NCBI RefSeq assembly: GCF_014083945.1
Contig: NZ_CP046444.1
Span: 2,294,001-2,358,000, forward strand
Length of the DNA stretch: 64,000 nucleotides
DNA from: Granulicella sp. 5B5
GTDB lineage: Bacteria; Acidobacteriota; Terriglobia; Terriglobales; Acidobacteriaceae
Direction: 5' to 3'
The notes under the pieces are model-generated. The model saw nothing but the letters and a program-made list of their open reading frames with translations, had not been told where the DNA came from and searched no databases. This document shows, in pieces, positions 58,912 through 64,000 of this stretch. A program made the position numbers and the translations under genes. Numbering within the stretch: position 1 is the first letter of the stretch; the number at the start of each line of letters is the position of its first letter.

Positions 58912-60086
58912 GTGTGTCTCGACCCCTTGATCGGAGCGATGTCCGTGATCGGCTTCGACGAATCGGCCACCGAGATGCGGTTTCGCCCCTCGGCCTTGGC
59001 CTTGTACATCATCGTGTCCGCGCTACGCACAATATCCTGCAGCGTGCCGCCGTCCTGCGGAAACGTCGCCAGCCCAAAGCTGCCGGTGATCGCGATGTTC
59101 ATGCCCGACGATGCAAGGAAGGGCGTCGTTGCCAGCGCAGTGTGCAGCGCCTTGGCGAGTTCCAAAGCAGCAGGCTTGTCCAGCTCCCGCAGCAGACACA
59201 CGAACTCGTCGCCACCATAGCGGAACGCCACATGCTCCGGACCGATTGTGCGCTTGATCACGCCGCCAATCTCCGCCAGCAGCCGCGACCCGATCAGGTG
59301 CCCATGCGTATCGTTGATGCTCTTGAAGTGGTCCAGGTCCAGAAACAGCAGCGAGAAGTGCTGCAGGTTGATCGGCACCACGCGCTTGCCGCCGTTCGTG
59401 CTTGCCTTGATCTCCGCTTCCAGCATGTCATAGAGGCAGCGTGCGTTGAACAGTCCTGTGCAGTCGTCCGTGATGGTCAGGTGGTGGATCAGCTTCACAT
59501 GCCGCGCATTCTCCAGCGCAATCGCCGTGTAGTCGCACAGCACACGCAGAAACGAGATCGACGAGTCTGGCAGAAGGTCAAGCTTCGAATTATGTAGCTG
59601 CAGCACGGCCAGCGTGCGGTTGCCGTGCAAGATCGGCAGGCATGCAATCGACTGCAGGTGCAGCTCCGGGTGCGCCGCCGCATACTGGCTCCAGTCCGGG
59701 TCAACGGACACGTCCGGCACCACCAGCGGGTCGCCCGACTCCGCCACATACCCCGCAATGCCTTCGCCCAGCGGCAGCCGCACATCCTTCAGCAGCTCTT
59801 CGTCAATCCCCGCTGACAGCGCATAGCGCAGCTCCTTTGCGTCCTCGTCCAGCAGCAGCAGCGACCACTGCTCCGGCCCGAAGAAGTCTTCCATCTGCGC
59901 CATGATCGTGCGCAGCAGGTCTTCCAGTTTCAGGCTGGAGGTCAGCGCGCTCGCAACCTCGTGAAACACACGCAGACTCTCCAGCTGGCGGGAGTCGATG
60001 GACTCGATCTGGCGCTTCTCTCTCACGGCACGTCCAGGAGAAATGGGGGTGCGAGTGTCCCGGGACCTCACGGTCAACGCAGACAA
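58908..60086 (-). CDS. GAF-GGDEF diguanylate cyclase
   Basis: Makes cyclic di-GMP. 392 residues. A GAF domain (about residues 40-195: LESLRVFHEVASALTSSLKLEDLL, LGEGIAGYVAESGDPLVVPDVS) is followed by the GGDEF domain from about 205. LTITDDCTGLFNARCLYDML opens it, DLDHFKSINDTHGHLIGSRLL is the metal/GTP loop, and FRYGGDEFVCLL carries the intact GGDEF at 291-295. The RxxD inhibitory site that normally sits just before it is absent (GPEH instead), so product inhibition may be lost. The start is unclear: TTG 60086 is used, with GTGs at 60071 and 60026 possible. It overlaps the stop of the opposite gene. Confidence 0.9.
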   Translation of the reverse strand: MSALTVRSRDTRTPISPGRAVREKRQIESIDSRQLESLRVFHEVASALTSSLKLEDLLRTIMAQMEDFFGPEQWSLLLLDEDAKELRYALSAGIDEELLKDVRLPLGEGIAGYVAESGDPLVVPDVSVDPDWSQYAAAHPELHLQSIACLPILHGNRTLAVLQLHNSKLDLLPDSSISFLRVLCDYTAIALENARHVKLIHHLTITDDCTGLFNARCLYDMLEAEIKASTNGGKRVVPINLQHFSLLFLDLDHFKSINDTHGHLIGSRLLAEIGGVIKRTIGPEHVAFRYGGDEFVCLLRELDKPAALELAKALHTALATTPFLASSGMNIAITGSFGLATFPQDGGTLQDIVRSADTMMYKAKAEGRNRISVADSSKPITDIAPIKGSRHT

Positions 60087-60172
60087 ACAGCTAAACCGTA
60101 CCGGTGAAATGCAGCGCAGGCGTACAGGGTTTCATGCTGTGGAGCTGGGTCGTACGGGAGGTCGCGCAGTGC

Positions 60173-61225
60173 TCAGCCGCCGATATGTACCATGCTGCGC
60201 GAAGGTTTCAGGAACTCCGGCTCGCCGATGTGATGGCGCGCCTCCTTGCGTTCGATCATACTGCGTATCCGTGAACGCAATTCCACATCGTTCGCACCTC
60301 GCCGCATGGGACCAATCAGGTCGTGGTCGAATTGGGAAAACAGGCACGTCCGCACCTTGCCATCGCTCGTCAGTCGCACGCGGCTGCAATGCCCGCAGAA
60401 CGGCTGCGATACCGGCGCGATGATGCCGATCTCTCCCAGCCCGTCATCGAACGTAAATCGCCGCGCCGTCTCTGAAGGATTGTTCGGCGGCAGCGCCACC
60501 AGCGGCCGCACGTTGTTCAATCGCGCAACAATCTCCGCCATCGGCACCACGGTCTCGGGTGTCCAGGTACGGTCTTCCTCCAGCGGCATAAACTCGATAA
60601 ACCGCACGATCACGCCCTCGCGTCGGCTGAACTCCGCAAAGGCTTCAATCTGCCCCTCGTTGAATCCCCGTAGAAGTACGCAGTTGATCTTGATCGGCCC
60701 CAGCCCGGCCTTCTGCGCCGCGCGGATGCCCGCCTGCACGCGCTCAAAGCTTCCCGGCACCCGCGTAATCCGCGCAAACGTCTCCGCATCCACGGCATCC
60801 ATGCTGATCGTGATCCGCGACAGCCCGGCATCCTTCAGGTCCTGCGCCATCGGAGCCAGCAGGTGCCCGTTCGTCGTCAGCGCGATGTCCAGGGGCTCCG
60901 TTGTAAATGGGCTGCGCAGTGTCGCCGTCTCGCGGATCAGGTCCAGCAGCCCGGCACGCAGCAGTGGCTCGCCGCCTGTCAGGCGTATCTTCTCAATGCC
61001 CAGCGAAACGAAGATCCTCAGCAGCCGCGCATACTCTTCCAGCGGCAGCTCGCTGTACTGCGCGCCATCGTTACCCGTCCGGCAGTACACGCACCGGTAG
61101 TTGCACCGGTCGGTCACGGAAAGCCGCAGGTCGGTAATGTATCGCCCATGGCTGTCGCGTAGCCGCTCCTCGCCTGCTATCTCTGTCGGCGGTGCGGTCT
61201 CGAGGATGGGAAGTGTAAGGCCCAT
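60173..61225 (-). CDS. moaA: GTP 3',8-cyclase MoaA
   Basis: First step of molybdenum cofactor synthesis, a radical SAM enzyme. 350 residues. LRLSVTDRCNYRCVYCRTGND carries the CxxxCxxC [4Fe-4S] motif (Cys41, Cys45, Cys48). IEKIRLTGGEPLLRAGL and FIEFMPLEEDRTW are conserved. The second cluster site is FCGHCSRVRLTSDGKVRTCLF. The usual C-terminal GG (MVHIGG) is present. No other moa genes are adjacent, and I see no Moco riboswitch in its short upstream region. A terminator for the preceding gene lies just before it. Confidence 0.95.
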   Translation of the reverse strand: MGLTLPILETAPPTEIAGEERLRDSHGRYITDLRLSVTDRCNYRCVYCRTGNDGAQYSELPLEEYARLLRIFVSLGIEKIRLTGGEPLLRAGLLDLIRETATLRSPFTTEPLDIALTTNGHLLAPMAQDLKDAGLSRITISMDAVDAETFARITRVPGSFERVQAGIRAAQKAGLGPIKINCVLLRGFNEGQIEAFAEFSRREGVIVRFIEFMPLEEDRTWTPETVVPMAEIVARLNNVRPLVALPPNNPSETARRFTFDDGLGEIGIIAPVSQPFCGHCSRVRLTSDGKVRTCLFSQFDHDLIGPMRRGANDVELRSRIRSMIERKEARHHIGEPEFLKPSRSMVHIGG

Positions 61226-61273
61226 AGTTCAAGGGTACGACGATTGGATGCAGCTCGCTGCTCTACAGAACTC

Positions 61274-61324
61274 AAAAAGCAGGAGCAGTGCGGACACACC
61301 TACGTGCCGTCACCATCTCCTGCT
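61274..61324 (-). terminator. Terminator between the small TM gene and moaA
   Basis: On the minus strand, AGCAGGAG pairs with CTCCTGCT over a loop of about 31 bases, followed at once by TTTTT. It should end the transcript of the gene at 61345-61599. Confidence 0.6.
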
Positions 61325-61344
61325 CGCTGTTTGTGGGTTGTGGC

Positions 61345-61599
61345 CTAAATCCCTACGCCGAAGTCGACGTCCTGGATCTGGTCGCCGGAGTGCGCATAGA
61401 AGTCATACGGCGTGCGGCGGTTGAACTTATACCGTTGGCGAATCTCACGGCCAACGATCACGCCCAGGGCAAGGGCCGTCAGGCCGGCCGAGACCCAGCC
61501 CACCGTGCGCAACACGTGGCTCTCCCGGCTTTCCGTCAGGTCGCCAATCTGGTCACCGAGTTTGCGGAGCGAACGTGACACCTTCATAGCCGAAATCAT
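61345..61599 (-). CDS. Small single-span membrane protein
   Basis: 84 residues: a charged start (KVSRSLRKLGDQIGDLTESR), one span (GWVSAGLTALALGVIVG) and a basic/aromatic C-terminus (YKFNRRTPYDFYAHSGDQIQ). No family recognised. ATG 61599 has a GGTGAG-type RBS two bases upstream; ATG 61587 is the alternative. Lies between the FmdB gene and moaA. Confidence 0.55.
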   Translation of the reverse strand: MISAMKVSRSLRKLGDQIGDLTESRESHVLRTVGWVSAGLTALALGVIVGREIRQRYKFNRRTPYDFYAHSGDQIQDVDFGVGI

Positions 61600-61693
61600 A
61601 TCTCACCCGCAATCGAGTTGGGTATCGGCAGCAATGCCTCGAAAGTTGAAGCAGCCCATTACCACTTCGGCAACAGGTCTCAGGCCGATACGA

Positions 61694-62029
61694 TTAAGGC
61701 TTAGACGCACCCGAACTGGAAGCGGTTGGTGCGCTCGCCGGAGCTGCCGCCGGTGCCGCTGCCGGCGCTGTCGTTGCAGGCGCGGACGAGCCGCTGTCGC
61801 CGGAAGCGGCAGGCTTGCTATCGGACTTGCCCTCGCCCCCCGCAGGCTTTGCGGAGGAGTAAAGGTCCTTGTACCACCCGCCACCCGCGAACTGGAACGA
61901 CGGCGCCGTGATCGTGCGCTCCAGTTTGCCCCCGCAGTGCGGACACTCTGTCAGCTCAGGGTCGGAAAACTTCTGGATCTTCTCAAGCCGGCGATGGCAC
62001 GCCGTGCACTCATACTCATAAAGCGGCAT
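61694..62029 (-). CDS. FmdB-type zinc ribbon protein
   Basis: 111 residues. The N-terminal zinc ribbon MPLYEYECTACHRRLEKIQKFSDPELTECPHCGGKLERTI has four cysteines (C8, C11, C29, C32). An Ala/Pro/Ser-rich tail (from about residue 60) follows the ITAPSFQFAGGGWYKDLY block. FmdB proteins are putative regulators or zinc chaperones; the role is not defined here. Divergent from the redoxin gene. Confidence 0.88.
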   Translation of the reverse strand: MPLYEYECTACHRRLEKIQKFSDPELTECPHCGGKLERTITAPSFQFAGGGWYKDLYSSAKPAGGEGKSDSKPAASGDSGSSAPATTAPAAAPAAAPASAPTASSSGASKP

Positions 62030-62110
62030 GTCTCTAGAATACAGCTACCCGCCACAGCCACCCACCCCTGCTTCTGTACAGCCATTTCCGCCCCGGCCTA
62101 CAATCGCGCC

Positions 62111-62737
62111 ATGCGATCCCGCATCCTTCTCGCGGCGTGCCTTCTCGGCGGTGCACTCAGCGCCCCCGCCCAGTCCTACGGCACGCGCCTCGACGGCCAT
62201 CCCCTCGCAACGCTCGCCCCCGCGGGCAGCAAAGCGGTCGTCCTCTACTTCATAGCCACCGACTGCCCCGTCTCTAACCGCACCCTGCCGGAGATGCTGC
62301 GCGTTCGCAACGAGTTCCGCTCCCGAGGCGTTGCCTTCTGGTTCGTCTACCCCAACACCACAGAGACCCTCGCCGGCGTCCGCAACCACGCACTCTCCTA
62401 CAACACCGGCTCCAACACCATCCTCGACCCCACCGGCTCGCTCGTCGCGCTCACCCACGCCCGCGTCACACCGGAGGCAGTAGTGCTCATCCCCCGCGGC
62501 TCCGCCTGGAAGACCGTCTACGCCGGCCGTATTGACGACCGTTACGTCCGTCTCGGCCTCGCCCGCCCGCAAGCCACGCAACACTTCGCGGAGCAGGCTG
62601 TTTCTGAACTCCTCAGCGGCAAACCCGTCCAGCCTGCCGTCGGCACACCCGTCGGCTGCGCCATCATCAACCCCAAGGCCCCACTCATGAACTCTGAGAG
62701 CATGGGCCGCACGCAGATGGGTGGCAGCCAGCAGTGA
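62111..62737 (+). CDS. Exported redoxin (AhpC/TSA-thioredoxin fold)
   Basis: 208 residues. Signal peptide MRSRILLAACLLGGALSAPAQ, then a thioredoxin-like fold: VVLYFIATDCPVSNRTLPEM with one active Cys, FWFVYPNTTETLAGVRNHAL, TPEAVVLIPRGSAWKTVYAG and DDRYVRLG. Only one Cys is in the CPVS position, so it is unlike a two-Cys TlpA. The long C-terminal end (GTPVGCAIINPKAP) has a second Cys. The TGA overlaps the GTG of the next gene (GTGA), so the two are translated together. Confidence 0.82.
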   Translation: MRSRILLAACLLGGALSAPAQSYGTRLDGHPLATLAPAGSKAVVLYFIATDCPVSNRTLPEMLRVRNEFRSRGVAFWFVYPNTTETLAGVRNHALSYNTGSNTILDPTGSLVALTHARVTPEAVVLIPRGSAWKTVYAGRIDDRYVRLGLARPQATQHFAEQAVSELLSGKPVQPAVGTPVGCAIINPKAPLMNSESMGRTQMGGSQQ

Positions 62738-64000
62738 ACGCGCGTCTCCTCCTTGCGCTGCTTCTCGCGGCCCCACTCGCCGCCCAGCAGCCTGCGACCA
62801 CCCTCACCCCACGCGAGCACGATCTCATCACTTGGCGCGGCCAGATCGCACCCATCGTCTACAAAAACTGCACCGCCTGCCACCACACCGGCGGCTCTGC
62901 GCCGTTTGACCTCACCACCTACGCGCAAGCCAAACGCTGGGCCCCGCAGATGCTCGACGTCACGCAAAGCCGCTACATGCCGCCCTGGCTCCCCGCACCC
63001 GGCCACGGCAACTTCGCCGACAACCGCCGCATGTCCGACGCAGAAGTCGCCGCCATCAAGCAGTGGGTCCTCGCCGGCTCGCCCGAAGGCTCCGGCCACG
63101 CCCCCGCAGCGCCCGTCTACTCCAGCGAGTGGACGCTCGGCCCGCCCGATCTCGTCCTCACCATGTCCACGCCGCTACACGTTCCCGCCTCCGGGCAGGA
63201 CCTCTACATGAACGTCATCCTCCCCACCGGCATCACACAGCGCCGCTGGGTCCGCGCCATGGAGATCAAGCCCGGCGACACCAATGTCGTCCACCACGCC
63301 AACCTCATCCTCGACCGCACCGAATCCCTCCGCCGCCAGCACCCCGCCACCTGGCAGCAGGGCATCCCCGGCATGGACATCATGGTCGACTCCGGTGACG
63401 ACTTCGACCCCGACTCCCACTTCCTCTTCTGGAAGCCCGACTCCACCGCCCTCGTCGAGCCGCCCACCATGCCCTGGCGCCTCGATCCCGGCGACGACCT
63501 CGTCCTCAACCTGCACCTCAAGCCCACCGGCAAGCCGGAGACCGTCCGCGCCCGCATTGCGCTTTACTTCACGGACAAACCCGCCACGCAGCACCCGATG
63601 CTCCTCCAACTCGAAGACGACGCCGATCTCAACATCCCACCCAACGACCCCGACTTCGTCGTGCAGGACTACCTCAAGCTCCCCGTAGCCGTCTCGGTCC
63701 TCGGCATCTACCCGCATGCGCACTACCTCGGCAAGCGCCTCGAAGGCTGGGCAGAGCTGCCTGACGGCACCCGTCGCGACCTCATCCTCATCCCCAGCTG
63801 GGACATTGACCGCCAGAGCGTCTACCGCCTCGCCGCCCCACTGCACCTGCCCGCCGGCACCGTGCTGCACATGCGCTACACCTACGACAACACCGCCGCC
63901 AACATTCACAACCCCAACTCGCCCCCCATCCGCGTCAAGGCAGGCAACCGCAGTGTCGACGAGATGGCCCACCTCTGGCTGCAGGTCCTCCCTGACCCAC
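62734..64000 (+). CDS. Cytochrome c / copper type II monooxygenase-like protein, 3' truncated by the window edge
   Basis: Runs off the right edge after about 422 residues. Signal peptide MNARLLLALLLAAPLAAQQP, a heme site CTACHH (Cys46, Cys49, His50), then a linker and a PHM/DBH-like copper fold: VHHANLILD (His187, His188), and later GIYPHAHYLGKRL (His328, His330). In this family His pairs of that kind ligate the two copper sites. A single heme on the same chain could pass electrons. The GTG start overlaps the redoxin stop. It has no stop here, so the C-terminal end cannot be judged. Confidence 0.82.
   Translation, partial: MNARLLLALLLAAPLAAQQPATTLTPREHDLITWRGQIAPIVYKNCTACHHTGGSAPFDLTTYAQAKRWAPQMLDVTQSRYMPPWLPAPGHGNFADNRRMSDAEVAAIKQWVLAGSPEGSGHAPAAPVYSSEWTLGPPDLVLTMSTPLHVPASGQDLYMNVILPTGITQRRWVRAMEIKPGDTNVVHHANLILDRTESLRRQHPATWQQGIPGMDIMVDSGDDFDPDSHFLFWKPDSTALVEPPTMPWRLDPGDDLVLNLHLKPTGKPETVRARIALYFTDKPATQHPMLLQLEDDADLNIPPNDPDFVVQDYLKLPVAVSVLGIYPHAHYLGKRLEGWAELPDGTRRDLILIPSWDIDRQSVYRLAAPLHLPAGTVLHMRYTYDNTAANIHNPNSPPIRVKAGNRSVDEMAHLWLQVLPDP

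Noticed and set aside
61226-61344. Molybdenum-cofactor riboswitch before moaA
   Set aside because: The space holds a terminator for the previous gene and is too short for the Moco aptamer; no conserved motif seen.
1-64000. CRISPR array
   Set aside because: No set of regularly spaced identical repeats; repeats found are dispersed palindromes.

Overview
This window looks like a piece of an Acidobacteriota chromosome, most likely from the Terriglobales (Granulicella/Terriglobus/Edaphobacter-like). That placement is inferred from gene content and style, not from a marker-gene search. The signs are: GC-rich coding sequence with long antisense shadow frames; a secreted BNR-repeat protein ending in choice-of-anchor D repeats; a CnaB/carboxypeptidase-regulatory small secreted protein; a DUF5715 protein; two DUF885 proteins; an LptD (Gram-negative outer membrane); and many short dispersed palindromic repeats of the kind common in these genomes. 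Nearly all genes are chromosomal housekeeping or envelope genes. I found no rRNA, tRNA, CRISPR array, prophage or intact insertion sequence.

Layout. 0.5-5 kb: a fused folate-pathway PabB-PabC gene, three tandem paralogous small secreted Tyr/Gly/His-rich proteins, and a pseudouridine synthase. 5-11.8 kb: cupin, Uma2-type nuclease-fold protein, Bax inhibitor-1-like membrane protein, a ScpB with long acidic insertions, a PiT phosphate transporter, a UPF0303/heme-degrading-type protein and an exported MsrA. 11.9-22.5 kb: malic enzyme, HI0933/BaiN-like flavoprotein, the giant BNR protein, a DUF1772 protein, and a nucleotide-sugar dehydrogenase plus an epimerase (surface polysaccharide). 22.9-32.2 kb: CnaB protein, aldo/keto reductase, GH3 beta-glucosidase, a small omega-like protein, hslV-hslU and a polytopic membrane protein. 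32.2-33.9 kb: a compact, visibly AT-richer type II restriction-modification cassette (XRE controller, PD-(D/E)XK endonuclease, convergent D12-class DNA methylase). 34-50.7 kb: transaldolase, glycogen synthase, a frameshifted DUF885 gene, a DsbA-like thiol protein, lptD, RDD protein, cytochrome, DUF5715, DUF6496, a lipoprotein, gatB and an FNT channel. 50.8-64 kb: mfd, a second DUF885 gene, galU, a GAF-GGDEF cyclase, moaA, an FmdB zinc ribbon, and a redoxin translationally coupled to a cytochrome c/copper monooxygenase-like protein that runs off the right edge.

The two most interesting signals are these. (1) Short palindromic repeats normally expected between genes lie in frame inside coding sequences: two 62-bp copies in scpB, one in the nucleotide-sugar dehydrogenase gene, and a different 11-bp-stem palindrome in the BaiN-like gene. 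This resembles the Rickettsia palindromic elements. (2) The restriction-modification cassette has an octamer (TGAATACT/AGTATTCA) as an inverted pair before the controller-endonuclease operon and once before the methylase, suggesting a shared promoter/operator.
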